From the NCBI RefSeq assembly GCF_000313565.1, contig NZ_HE578927.1, forward strand, positions 230,334-294,333: a stretch of DNA of 64,000 bases, in the 5' to 3' direction. Below the pieces are notes generated by a model. That model was not told the DNA's origin. It ran no database searches and saw only the letters and a list, made by a program, of their open reading frames with translations. The translations under genes and the position numbers were made by a program. This DNA is from Dielma fastidiosa (GTDB lineage Bacteria > Bacillota_I > Bacilli_A > Erysipelotrichales > Erysipelotrichaceae). Of the stretch, positions 17,100 to 25,419 are shown piece after piece (position 1 is the first letter of the stretch; each line of letters begins with the position of its first letter).

Positions 17100-19616
17100 C
17101 TATGCCGCGCATACTTCGCATTCTTCTACTTCCAGTGATTTAGAACGAATATAATAAACGCTCTTTACACCATTTTCCCATGCTTTTATATATAAATTCA
17201 GCACCTGTCTAAATGTATAATCATTTGTGATATACAGATTTAAAGACTGACTTTGATCAATATGGCGCTGACGGATACCAGCGGCTTTAACCACCCATTC
17301 CTGATTGATCGTATGCGCGCTTTGATAAATCCACCATGTTTTCATATTCAGATCCGGTGCTACGCGGGCGATGATGCTGCCTTTCTTTTCTTCAAGGAAG
17401 AAACGATTCATAATCGGATCGACAGCCGCGCTTGTACCGGCAATAATTGAAGTCGAGCTGGTTGGCGCAATTGCCAGCAAATAACCATTGCGCAGCCCTG
17501 ATTGATGAACACGCGCGCTTAGCTGCTGCCACTTCTCATCCTGATAACCACGATCGGTAAAGTAATTTCCATTATCCCATTCAGAACCGCTGAAATAAGC
17601 ATAACAGCCCTTTTCCGCCGCTAGCTCACAGCTGGCTTCAATCGCATAATAGTTGATTTGTTCATACACCTGATCCATAAACCGCAGGTGTTCTTCACTT
17701 TCCCAGCGAATGCCTTCCTTTGCCAGCAGATGATGATAACCGCTGGTCCCTAAACCGATTGGACGATAACGCTGATTGGTAACCTTGGCATATGGAATCG
17801 GATAGAAATTCAAATCGATAACATTATCCAATGCGCGGACAATGATGCTGATAATCTTACGCAGTTCTACCTGATCATGAACATTAATATTGCCCAGCAC
17901 CAAAGATGCCAGATTGCACACGACAAAATCACCCGGCTTCGTCTTTGTCACGATGACCGTCTCTCCGTCAATTTCTTCTATTGTTTTTGACACACTCTCG
18001 ATTGCGCTCATATTCTGAGCAATTTCGCTGCAAAGATTTGATGAATAAATCATTCCCGCATGCTTATTAGGATTCATGCGATTAACATGATCACGGTTAA
18101 AGGCAAACGGCGTGCCGGTTTCAATCGCTGACTTAAGAATCAGACGTACCAAATCTTTCAATAGGATTGCCTGCTTGCTGATACGTTCATCATGGATACA
18201 GTCAAAATAACGTTTTTCCCATTCCTCACCATAATAATCTTCAAGCGCATAGCCTTTGATCATTAAGATTTCATGCGGACACATCAAATACCATTGCTGA
18301 TTCAGATCCTCACGGGCCATTTTCCAAAACAGATCCGGATAGCAGACAGCCGGAAAGACATCATGAGCCTTTTTGCGGTCATCACCATTGTTTGTGCGCA
18401 GCTGCAGAAAATCAAGGATATCCTTGTGCCATACATCAAGATAAACCGCTACAGAGCCTTGCCGCACACCGAGCTGATCCACTGCCACCGCGGTATCATT
18501 GGCCAGCTTGATCCATCGTGCCACACCGCCGGCTACACCTTTAAAACCGCGGATATCAGATCCGACCGCGCGAACCTTGCCAAAATATAAGCCCATGCCG
18601 CCGCCGAATTTTGAAATCTGCGCGAAATTGTCAATGCTGCGGTAAATACCTTCTAAAGAATCCGGTACAGTATCGATGAAGCAGCTTGAAAGCTGAAAAT
18701 ACGGTTTGCGGGAGTTGGACATCGTCGGTGTTGCCATCGTTACTTTTAAAGTGCTTAATACCTCGTACAGCTCAATGACCTTATGCAGACGGTCTTCCTT
18801 CTCATTCATATTCAAATGCATCGCGATTCCCATAAACATTTCCTGCGGCTTCTCTAAAACCTGATGATCCTTATCCGCGATCAAATATCGTTTAATAACC
18901 AGATCAAGACCGCTGTAAGTAAACAGCTTTGTATGCTCTTCCTTTAAAGCCGCCGCTAATTCATCAATTTCCTGCTTGCTGTATGCTTCAAGAATATAAC
19001 GGCCGTATAATTCCTGTTCTGTTAAATAGACCAGCTTATCATAGAAGCTGTGAATATTCAGGGCAGCCATTCTCTCCTCAATCATATGATTATTCTGAAA
19101 GTTCAGTAACCGGCCGGCAATAAACTCCCACTGCGGAGCTTCAGCGCTGACGCACTCAACGGCAGATCGTATCAAGCTCTTAAGCCGCTGATCCATATCC
19201 ATTTCCGGCTTATAGAAAGTCTGATACTTTGCCAGCATCAAATCAAGCGCCAATGCCTTGCCATAGTCCTTATGGATTCCCTTTAATACCGGCCGCAGTC
19301 CGGCCAGCGGCAAAGAGGCAGCAAGCTCATCGACGATGCGGCGGTTTTTAGCCTGCTGATCCCGATAAAGAATAAAGCTTTTTGCCTGCTTATAAAAGCC
19401 ATGCTTCATCATGCTTACTTCCACAAGATCCTGAATCTGTTCTACTTTAATATCATCAGGATTCTCAACCAGCTGCTGTTCAATTTCCTGAAGCATCACC
19501 TTCAGCTGTTCAGCTTCAATACAGCTTTGTGTGTTTTCAAACGCCAGTTTAATTACCCGGGCAATTTTATTTGATTCATATGTTTCTTTAGTTCCATCAC
19601 GTTTTGTTATTTGCAT
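17100..19616 (-). CDS. nrdA: Class I ribonucleotide reductase, alpha (catalytic) subunit
   Basis: 838 aa from the ATG at 19616 (AAGGAAAAGGATATAGAG in front); the frame extends 42 codons upstream but runs through a terminator. N-terminal ATP-cone (ITKRDGTKETYESNKIARVI, about residues 3-90) for allosteric control, then the ten-stranded R1 barrel with the redox Cys in QLSSCFIDTVPDS, the radical Cys in SSNLCSEIAQN and NRDHVNRMNPN. The C-terminus ends in EECEVCAA, a CxxC pair that shuttles electrons from thioredoxin. Co-transcribed with nrdB. The presence of an aerobic-type enzyme in an apparent anaerobe suggests micro-oxic growth or use during oxygen exposure. Confidence 0.94.
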   Translation of the reverse strand: MQITKRDGTKETYESNKIARVIKLAFENTQSCIEAEQLKVMLQEIEQQLVENPDDIKVEQIQDLVEVSMMKHGFYKQAKSFILYRDQQAKNRRIVDELAASLPLAGLRPVLKGIHKDYGKALALDLMLAKYQTFYKPEMDMDQRLKSLIRSAVECVSAEAPQWEFIAGRLLNFQNNHMIEERMAALNIHSFYDKLVYLTEQELYGRYILEAYSKQEIDELAAALKEEHTKLFTYSGLDLVIKRYLIADKDHQVLEKPQEMFMGIAMHLNMNEKEDRLHKVIELYEVLSTLKVTMATPTMSNSRKPYFQLSSCFIDTVPDSLEGIYRSIDNFAQISKFGGGMGLYFGKVRAVGSDIRGFKGVAGGVARWIKLANDTAVAVDQLGVRQGSVAVYLDVWHKDILDFLQLRTNNGDDRKKAHDVFPAVCYPDLFWKMAREDLNQQWYLMCPHEILMIKGYALEDYYGEEWEKRYFDCIHDERISKQAILLKDLVRLILKSAIETGTPFAFNRDHVNRMNPNKHAGMIYSSNLCSEIAQNMSAIESVSKTIEEIDGETVIVTKTKPGDFVVCNLASLVLGNINVHDQVELRKIISIIVRALDNVIDLNFYPIPYAKVTNQRYRPIGLGTSGYHHLLAKEGIRWESEEHLRFMDQVYEQINYYAIEASCELAAEKGCYAYFSGSEWDNGNYFTDRGYQDEKWQQLSARVHQSGLRNGYLLAIAPTSSTSIIAGTSAAVDPIMNRFFLEEKKGSIIARVAPDLNMKTWWIYQSAHTINQEWVVKAAGIRQRHIDQSQSLNLYITNDYTFRQVLNLYIKAWENGVKSVYYIRSKSLEVEECEVCAA

Positions 19617-19651
19617 CTCTATATCCTTTTCCTTACTTGCATTAGCATAAC

Positions 19652-19684
19652 AAAAAAAAGCAAAGATTTCATTTACTTTGCTTT
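19652..19684 (-). terminator. Terminator between the Nudix gene and nrdA
   Basis: Minus-strand stem AAAGCAAAG/CTTTGCTTT with a 10-base loop, then eight T. Confidence 0.85.
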
Positions 19685-19701
19685 TAATAACTTCTTCACA
19701 A

Positions 19702-20205
19702 TTAGCATGTTTCAAGATAACACTTATATGCAAATAAATCACGCTGATAAATCAGCTTCTGAATCGACTGTTTATCGAGCGCTGACAGTTCCTTCAGCAC
19801 TTCCTCTTCACTTAAGAAAACTAAACCGTGAATCAGCTGCTTTTCTTCTTCAGTATAAGCGTAGGGTCGGCTTTGCCGAATCAGCCTGACCGCATAGAAG
19901 TGAGAAATAGTCCGGCGCTGGATCAGATGATAAGTATCCTCAATCACACATAATGGCCGTAAAATCTCCCCTTCCCAGCCGCTCTCCTCAAGCAGCTCGC
20001 GCTGAATTGCCTGGGCGTGGCTTTCATTAGCCTCAATGCCGCCGCCCAGTGTTTCAAGATGGCGCAGACAGCCAAAAATATCATCTCTTTTTATTTCCAG
20101 AAAAGCATAGCGGTCATGATATACCGCAATCATCCGCACGGTTTCCCGCACATGGGTGATATCTCTTTTCGCAAAAACATCGTCAGTAAATCGCTTCCTG
20201 ATCAT
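19702..20205 (-). CDS. Nudix hydrolase
   Basis: 167 aa from the ATG at 20205, with a perfect AGGAGGT ribosome site; the in-frame ATG six codons upstream overlaps that site and is not used. The Nudix box is complete: GGGIEANESHAQAIQRELLE followed by ESGW (about residues 60-83), giving the metal-binding REUxEE core. The rest resembles ADP-ribose/NDP-sugar pyrophosphatases of the MutT type, with HFYAVRL and EEEKQLIHGLVFLSEEEV. Substrate not determinable. Ends in its own terminator upstream of nrdA. Confidence 0.88.
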   Translation of the reverse strand: MIRKRFTDDVFAKRDITHVRETVRMIAVYHDRYAFLEIKRDDIFGCLRHLETLGGGIEANESHAQAIQRELLEESGWEGEILRPLCVIEDTYHLIQRRTISHFYAVRLIRQSRPYAYTEEEKQLIHGLVFLSEEEVLKELSALDKQSIQKLIYQRDLFAYKCYLETC

Positions 20206-20460
20206 CACGCACCTCCTAATCAAAAGACATATAGTATAAATCTGCTTGCAGATATTACGTTTTGTATAAAGCTACAATTTGATACCTTAAAGCTAATAAT
20301 ACATAAAATCCGCACCTATTATCAATAACAATTTTAAAAATATATAAAACTAATGATTTGAGGCGGCAAATTAACTTTTTAAACTGCATATCATTAAATC
20401 ATCAAGCTGCATTAACTTTAAATAATCTTTTAATGATATTTTTCTGATTCAATTTCAACA
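20206..20460. other. AT-rich intergenic stretch, nothing recognised
   Basis: 255 bp between the Nudix gene and small RNA 2. No open frame with a ribosome site, no clear promoter pair and no repeat was found on either strand. Confidence 0.5.
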
Positions 20461-20462
20461 TG

Positions 20463-20486
20463 AAAAAAGACACTTTTTCAAGTGCC
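20463..20486 (-). terminator. Terminator of small RNA 2
   Basis: Minus-strand stem GGCACTT/AAGTGTC with GAAA loop and one G-U pair, followed by TTTTTT (20468-20463). Confidence 0.85.
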
Positions 20487-20592
20487 TTCAATGATGCATA
20501 CGATCATCTTAACTTTGGGGGAGAACTAACTTACAAGTATGGGTGGGGGAAGAAAAGTAAGTTAGGTTAAGATGAAAGAGGCATTACTGCCT
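20463..20592 (-). ncRNA. Candidate small RNA 2, C-rich, about 130 nt
   Basis: Intergenic, minus strand. Along the transcript: 5' hairpin GGCA-GTAA-TGCC; then two 9-bp stems stacked coaxially, outer CATCTTAAC/GTTAAGATG (20574-20566 with 20513-20505) and inner CTAACTTAC/GTAAGTTAG (20565-20557 with 20534-20526). The 22-base apical loop contains TTCCCCCACCCAT, and a 12-base one-sided bulge contains TTCTCCCCCAAA. A terminator GGCACTT/AAGTGTC plus six T closes it. Both C-runs are unpaired and match the C-rich motifs of small RNA 1. A TTGACA promoter precedes it. Probable regulatory RNA; targets unknown. Confidence 0.72.
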
Positions 20593-20598
20593 GTATAA

Positions 20599-20627
20599 AT
20601 ATTACTTTTTTTCGTTAGGAATGTCAA
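20599..20627 (-). promoter_or_regulatory. Promoter of small RNA 2
   Basis: Minus-strand perfect TTGACA (20627-20622), 17-bp spacer, TAATAT (20604-20599). Predicted start about 20592. Confidence 0.7.
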
Positions 20628-20883
20628 CTGTTATTAAAAAGATTTTTAAACATGAGAAATGTTCTTGGCTGATACCCAAGCTGTTAATCAGATGTTCATT
20701 AGGAATTTTATTTATGCACATTTACTTATTTTGGAAAACCCTTCCATTTTAATGATGAAAACGCTATCCAAAAAGATAGTCCAAACGGCTTATTGGCTAT
20801 GATTTTTACGATTGAGTTAAGCCTATCCATCTGTGCAACGGCACCTTTTCTTGATTTATGCATAGGCTAATGCAGGTGATCGT
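20628..20883. other. Intergenic stretch upstream of the peptidase C26 gene
   Basis: 256 bp. Apart from the upstream flank of the small RNA promoter and a GCAGGTGATCG ribosome site at the right end, no feature is recognised. Confidence 0.4.
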
Positions 20884-21543
20884 ATGCGTTTAAAAATTGC
20901 CCTTCCCGTTCGGCTCAATGAAGCTGAGTCACGATATCAAATTTCAGCACCGTTAATTCATGCGCTGCTGGCACTTCATGTTACACCGGTACTGATTTAT
21001 CCGCAAGCTGACATCAAAGACCAGCTTTCTGGGTGTGATGGTGTGCTGATCAGCGGCGGCGACGATGTTGATCCGCTTCTTTTTAACGATAAACCACACC
21101 CTAATACAGTCATCGAAAAAGCCAGCATCGAACAGCTGGATATTGACTGCATTCATTATTGTGAAAAACATCATCTTCCCTTGTTTGGCTTATGCCGCGG
21201 TATTCAGATACTAGCTGTGGTGTATCATGCGGCTTTATATCAAGATATTGACCAACATATGAAAACCAGCCATCCGCTGATCATTGCCCCTCATTCATTT
21301 TTAAGCGGTATGCCGCTGCCTTCAGTTAATTCTTATCATCATCAAGCACTTGCGCAATGCCCTGAAGGTTTTATGATCAGCGCGATTGCCGACGATGGAA
21401 CGATTGAAGCAATTGAAAAAGCGGATATGTTTGCCGTTCAATGGCATCCGGAACTGATGCGTGACGATCCCCTTTTACGTTTTTTTACGGATTACGTACT
21501 TGCCAAGAAAATAAACAAGAATCAAAATAGAGAGCAGTGTTGA
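20884..21543 (+). CDS. Class I glutamine amidotransferase-like peptidase C26
   Basis: 219 aa. The family includes gamma-glutamyl-GABA hydrolase PuuD and gamma-glutamyl hydrolases. The catalytic triad is visible: nucleophile Cys in FGLCRGIQIL (about residue 103), and His and Glu in VQWHPELM near the C-terminus (about residue 190). The oxyanion part LISGGDDVDPLLF is typical of the PuuD side. Probably releases glutamate from gamma-glutamyl compounds in the cytosol. The 3' end overlaps the convergent DedA-like gene by 69 bp, unusually long. Confidence 0.88.
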   Translation: MRLKIALPVRLNEAESRYQISAPLIHALLALHVTPVLIYPQADIKDQLSGCDGVLISGGDDVDPLLFNDKPHPNTVIEKASIEQLDIDCIHYCEKHHLPLFGLCRGIQILAVVYHAALYQDIDQHMKTSHPLIIAPHSFLSGMPLPSVNSYHHQALAQCPEGFMISAIADDGTIEAIEKADMFAVQWHPELMRDDPLLRFFTDYVLAKKINKNQNREQC

Positions 21544-21990
21544 ATATTTCTCGATTGCGATAAATTCACTCGCTTTGCTTAATGTTGCCGCAACAAGCAA
21601 TGAGCGCATAAAGCGGCAGCCGCCGTCAAGCAATAAAAAGAGCCAGCGGTTCATTCGGCATAAACCAGCCAGATATGCCAGTACGAAATCAGGAAAAGGT
21701 GTCAGCGATCCAAGGATAACAGCCATCGCGCCATATTTCTGCATGGCTGCCTCTCCTTCGGACAATGTTTCTTCATTGACCAGCTTTAAGGCAACCTTAC
21801 GGCCATAGCTGACACTTAACTCATAGCCGATGTAACCGCCTAAAAAGGTACCGATACCGCTGACTACCGCATAGTAAAAGCTTTTGGTCGGAGCTGCCAG
21901 ACATAGCGGTACAAAGACAGCTTCAATGGAAGGTAAAGGTAAGAATGCCTTTAAACAGGCATAAATTAAAAGGAACAGGTCTGCATTCAT
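21475..21990 (-). CDS. DedA/VTT-domain membrane protein (YqaA-like)
   Basis: 171 aa with four or five hydrophobic segments. The VTT-domain pattern is visible in SFYYAVVSGIGTFLGGYIGY, then SYGRK, and in the LTPFPDFVLAYLAGLCRM stretch. The domain is found in DedA, YdjX and VMP1-type proteins, linked to lipid flipping or membrane homeostasis. Short YqaA-like members are uncharacterised. Ribosome site CAGGTGATCTC. It follows the HAD gene on the same strand by 26 bp, so the two may share a transcript. Confidence 0.82.
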   Translation of the reverse strand: MNADLFLLIYACLKAFLPLPSIEAVFVPLCLAAPTKSFYYAVVSGIGTFLGGYIGYELSVSYGRKVALKLVNEETLSEGEAAMQKYGAMAVILGSLTPFPDFVLAYLAGLCRMNRWLFLLLDGGCRFMRSLLVAATLSKASEFIAIEKYSTLLSILILVYFLGKYVIRKKT

Positions 21991-22016
21991 GAGATCACCT
22001 GTTCCATTGTATGTTT

Positions 22017-22778
22017 TTATTCGCTCATCAATTCATAAAGTGAATGGATCTTATGTGTCGGTACGATTTGAAAGCGTTCAATGTCCGCGAATGTATGCAC
22101 ACCCGTCGTCACAAAGATTGTTTCGACCTGGCAATTAACACCGAGCAGGATGTCGGTTTCCAAATTATCACCAATACAAATTGCATCTTCTTTTCTAATA
22201 TTAAAATACTCAAGCGCTTCATTCAGAATGGGCGGATACGGTTTGCCGATCTTAGGTGATTGCTGTTCACTCGCATACTCAAACATGGCCACAATTGAAC
22301 CGTTGCCGAGCTTATAGCCTTTGCCATGCGGCAGCTTGCGGTCATTATTGGTGCCAACCAGCTTGGCGCCATTTACTAAATAACTCAGTGCCTTAGAGTA
22401 TGATTCATAATCAGCATTGGCATCAAGGCCCACAAAAACAAAATCGACATCTTCTTCAACAAGTTTAAACCCGGCATCCAATAAGGCTTCTCTTAAACCT
22501 GCCTGGCCGATCATATACGCGTTGCGCTTCGTGCTGAATTTTTGCATCGTGCGCGCCGCCGCCATGCTTGAGGTGAAAAACTGATCTTCACGAATGCCTT
22601 TGAACCCCAGTTTTTCCATATGCTGCACATTCTCTAAACGGGTACGGGTAGCGTTATTCGTCAGAAAGTAAAAGGGCTGCTGCTTGGCGATACACCAAGC
22701 GATAAATTCTCTGGCGCCATCAATATTTTCATTTCCCCGATACATTGTGCCATCAAGATCAATCAGATAACTTTTCAT
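22017..22778 (-). CDS. HAD-IIA family hydrolase (NagD/YutF-like)
   Basis: 253 aa. HAD motif I YLIDLDGTMYRG (nucleophile Asp8), motif II FLTNNATRT near residue 39, the C2a cap, motif III Lys in PKIGKPYPPI and motif IV CIGDNLETDIL. This is the layout of NagD/AraL/YutF sugar or nucleotide phosphatases of the HAD-IIA subgroup, cytosolic and Mg2+-dependent. Substrate unknown. AAAGGAGGAG ribosome site. First gene of a likely two-gene unit with the DedA-like gene. Confidence 0.92.
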   Translation of the reverse strand: MKSYLIDLDGTMYRGNENIDGAREFIAWCIAKQQPFYFLTNNATRTRLENVQHMEKLGFKGIREDQFFTSSMAAARTMQKFSTKRNAYMIGQAGLREALLDAGFKLVEEDVDFVFVGLDANADYESYSKALSYLVNGAKLVGTNNDRKLPHGKGYKLGNGSIVAMFEYASEQQSPKIGKPYPPILNEALEYFNIRKEDAICIGDNLETDILLGVNCQVETIFVTTGVHTFADIERFQIVPTHKIHSLYELMSE

Positions 22779-22892
22779 TCAATTACTCCTCTTTTTCCCT
22801 ATCAGTGTATCACGTTTACGCAAAAATTGGGACAAAGAAAAAGCATTTCAATTTAAAGTATGTTAGAATATAGGTCAAGTGAAGGTGATGTT

Positions 22893-24125
22893 ATGAAAAA
22901 TTTAGAAACTGCAAATCGCTGTTTGAATTGCAAGAACGCGCGCTGTGTCAGCGCTTGTCCGATTCATACGCCGATTCCGGAGGTAATTCTCGATTATAAA
23001 GAAGGACGCTATGAACAGGCTGGCAAACGATTGTTTGACAACAACCCGCTCTCAGCTATCTGTTCTATTGTCTGTCCGCATGAAAAACAATGCCGGGGCA
23101 ATTGTATCCGCGGCATCAAAGGTGAACCAGTTGATTTCCCTGCCATTGAAAATGAAATTTCCAAGCATTATTTAAAGCATGTTCATTTTACTGAAAAACG
23201 CATCCATAATCAGCGGGTAGGCATTATCGGCGGCGGCCCGGCAGGGATTACGATTGCCCTGCAGCTGGCCCAGAAGGGTTATCCTGTCACTATTTTTGAT
23301 GCTCATCCGCGCATTGGCGGTGTTCTCCGCTATGGTATTCCTGATTTCAGGCTGCCGCGGACAATTCTTGATTTACTGGAAGAAAAGCTGCTTGAATTAG
23401 GGGTAAAAATCAGACCAAACACTTTGATTGGTCCAGTGCTGACCATTGACCGGCTTTTGGAGGATGGCTATGATGCCTTATTTATCGGTACGGGTGTATG
23501 GAATCCGAGAACCTTAAATATCCCTGGGGAAAGCTTAGGCAATGTGCATTATGCCATCGATTATCTAAAAGATCCAGAGGTCTATCAACTCGGCAAAAAG
23601 GTAGCGGTTATCGGCGCCGGTGATGTCGCGATGGACGCGGCGCGTACCGCCAGCCGCCATGGCTGTGATGTGACGATTCTCTATCGCAAGGGCAAGGAGA
23701 ATATCTCTGCCACCGAAGCTGAACTGCAGGGAGCCATTGATGACGGTGTTAAATTTGTCTTCTACAAGATCCCTAAGGCATGCAGCGAGGAAGGTATGAT
23801 CGTTGCTGACTGTGAGGTTGTCATGGATGCGGACGGCCACCCACAAAGTGTTGAAAAAGCGGACAGCGATCATCTATTTGCCTGTGATTCCATCATTATT
23901 GCGGTATCACAGCTGCCTAAAAACAATATTGTCCGCAATACAACCGGCTTGGAAACCGGTAAGAACGGTTTGCTGATTGCCGATGAAGACGGGAAAACGA
24001 CAAGAGTCGGTGTCTTTGCTTCTGGTGATGTTGTGACCGGCGCTAAAACCGTAGTAAAGGCCGTTAAATATGCCCAGCATGTTGCCGGTGAAATTGAAGC
24101 CTATCTGCAAGCTAAAGCACAATAA
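22893..24125 (+). CDS. FAD-dependent NAD(P) oxidoreductase, glutamate synthase small-subunit type
   Basis: 410 aa from the ATG at 22893 (GAAGGTGATG in front). N-terminal double Fe-S cluster part with CLNCKNARCVSACP and CSIVCPHEKQCRGNC (about residues 9-80), then a FAD site VGIIGGGPAGITIALQLA and an NAD(P) site VAVIGAGDVAMDAARTA, and the GDVVTGAKTVVKAV segment near the C-terminus. The architecture is that of GltD, NfnB and the N-terminal part of dihydropyrimidine dehydrogenase. No gltA-type large subunit is adjacent, so it may serve as a stand-alone NADPH-dependent electron carrier; the exact partner is unknown. Confidence 0.87.
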   Translation: MKNLETANRCLNCKNARCVSACPIHTPIPEVILDYKEGRYEQAGKRLFDNNPLSAICSIVCPHEKQCRGNCIRGIKGEPVDFPAIENEISKHYLKHVHFTEKRIHNQRVGIIGGGPAGITIALQLAQKGYPVTIFDAHPRIGGVLRYGIPDFRLPRTILDLLEEKLLELGVKIRPNTLIGPVLTIDRLLEDGYDALFIGTGVWNPRTLNIPGESLGNVHYAIDYLKDPEVYQLGKKVAVIGAGDVAMDAARTASRHGCDVTILYRKGKENISATEAELQGAIDDGVKFVFYKIPKACSEEGMIVADCEVVMDADGHPQSVEKADSDHLFACDSIIIAVSQLPKNNIVRNTTGLETGKNGLLIADEDGKTTRVGVFASGDVVTGAKTVVKAVKYAQHVAGEIEAYLQAKAQ

Positions 24126-24127
24126 GA

Positions 24128-24171
24128 AAAAGGCGTTGGAATTCCTTATGGAACATTCTTAACGCCTTTTA
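24128..24171 (+). terminator. Bidirectional terminator between convergent genes
   Basis: AAAAGGCGTT (24128-24137) pairs with AACGCCTTTT (24161-24170), followed by a short T/A tail. The right arm overlaps the stop codon of the minus-strand gene. Confidence 0.8.
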
Positions 24172-25341
24172 TTCTGCCTGTGTATAGCTAATTATCGAAC
24201 TGCCGTTTTGCATTGAGATATAACTGCCGTGGATATCGGTACTGCAGCCATCGAAGGTGAGTGATTCCGGATATTCAAGAGATCCCTTGCTGCCGACATC
24301 AATTGCCCCGGCATGATCAGGATACTGATTGTTTATAATCTGTGTCAGCTCACTAATTTTAAGCTTGCCGTCGACCAGTATCGCTGCCGCTTCACTTTCA
24401 AAAGAAGAGCCGTCGATGCTGATTTGGTTTAAAGTCAGCGAACCGCTGCTGCGAATATCAATCAATGTTCCTGTATAAGCAGGATATGAAGCTGAACCCA
24501 TATAGCGTTTCAGCGTAATCGGCTGATCAGCATCCCAGACTTGTTCATCCTTGATCGTAATGCCATTGATGATCCAGATCGTTCCCGCTTCATGATTCAG
24601 CAATTCCTTAGCCCGTTCAAAGCTTTGAACTGCCGTAAGCGGTGATTGACCGTCATTGGCGTCACTTCCCTTGCCATTCAAATATACTTCATTAACAATT
24701 TCACTTTCAATATAATTGCTGCTTACTGTACGAATAATCAGCGGCAGCGGCGCTTCGGTTTCAAATCGCTCAGATAGAATCGGCGTAAATGTATAGGTCA
24801 CACCCGCCTCTGCCTCAGCTTCAAAACCTGGTTCTACATTCCATTGACTGATTTTCAAGTTGATGCTTTTCTCATTGCCAACCTGATTCCCCGCTTTATC
24901 AAGTGCATAACCGCTTGCTTGAATCGTATCCGGCAGTGCTAATTCATCAATCGTACTGCCCTGTGCAATCATCAGCTGATCATCAGCGAGCGCTTCAAAA
25001 TGAGTAATCAGCATTGGCCGGCTCATGCTTTTAACATAACGGGAAATAGGATAAATCGCGCACAGTCCCAGCAATATCACAACCGCCAGTGCTTTTCTGA
25101 AACGATGCTTTGGCTTAGGCGGCGCCTGTTCCTTATTTAGATAGTCTTCAACTTCCAGGATTTCTATTTTTTCTTTACGCAGATTAGAAAATGCTACGAA
25201 TATCAATCTGAAAGGCAGACTTAAATAATATAAAATTGAGTCAAGCAGATAGATAACCGCCAGCGGCAGAAGCATAACATATCTTAATGAAGGATGCTTA
25301 CGGCCGAAATCGACAATCTTATACAATAGCTTTTCAAGCAT
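24169..25341 (-). CDS. Membrane-anchored protein with beta-helix (DUF1565-like) ectodomain
   Basis: 390 aa from the ATG at 25341. Two hydrophobic stretches near residues 20-50 and one around 88-105 place a short cytoplasmic part and a large C-terminal extracellular domain. The outer part begins with Ig-like strand patterns (about 120-230), then VYLNGKGSDANDGQSPLTAV, which is the opening signature of DUF1565/pectin-lyase-like beta-helix proteins, followed by repeated short strands (LTLNQISIDGSS, ISELTQIINN). Function unknown; a cell-surface adhesin or glycan-binding role is possible. Convergent with the oxidoreductase gene. Confidence 0.65.
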   Translation of the reverse strand: MLEKLLYKIVDFGRKHPSLRYVMLLPLAVIYLLDSILYYLSLPFRLIFVAFSNLRKEKIEILEVEDYLNKEQAPPKPKHRFRKALAVVILLGLCAIYPISRYVKSMSRPMLITHFEALADDQLMIAQGSTIDELALPDTIQASGYALDKAGNQVGNEKSINLKISQWNVEPGFEAEAEAGVTYTFTPILSERFETEAPLPLIIRTVSSNYIESEIVNEVYLNGKGSDANDGQSPLTAVQSFERAKELLNHEAGTIWIINGITIKDEQVWDADQPITLKRYMGSASYPAYTGTLIDIRSSGSLTLNQISIDGSSFESEAAAILVDGKLKISELTQIINNQYPDHAGAIDVGSKGSLEYPESLTFDGCSTDIHGSYISMQNGSSIISYTQAE

Positions 25342-25419
25342 GCTTCCACCTCCCAAAATCACTTATATAGTATAACAGAATCTGGCCGGGATGAAAATTC
25401 ATTCTCCTCAGAAAAAAGC

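Noticed and set aside
19617-19700. Possible NrdR boxes upstream of nrdA
   Set aside because: The only ACAC..ATAT-like stretch lies in the Nudix coding end and matches the consensus poorly; no second box at the usual spacing.
20463-20592. 6S RNA, SRP RNA or tmRNA for the structured intergenic regions
   Set aside because: Sizes of about 125-130 nt, absence of the 6S central bubble, of the SRP GGAA tetraloop domain and of a tRNA-like end all argue against.
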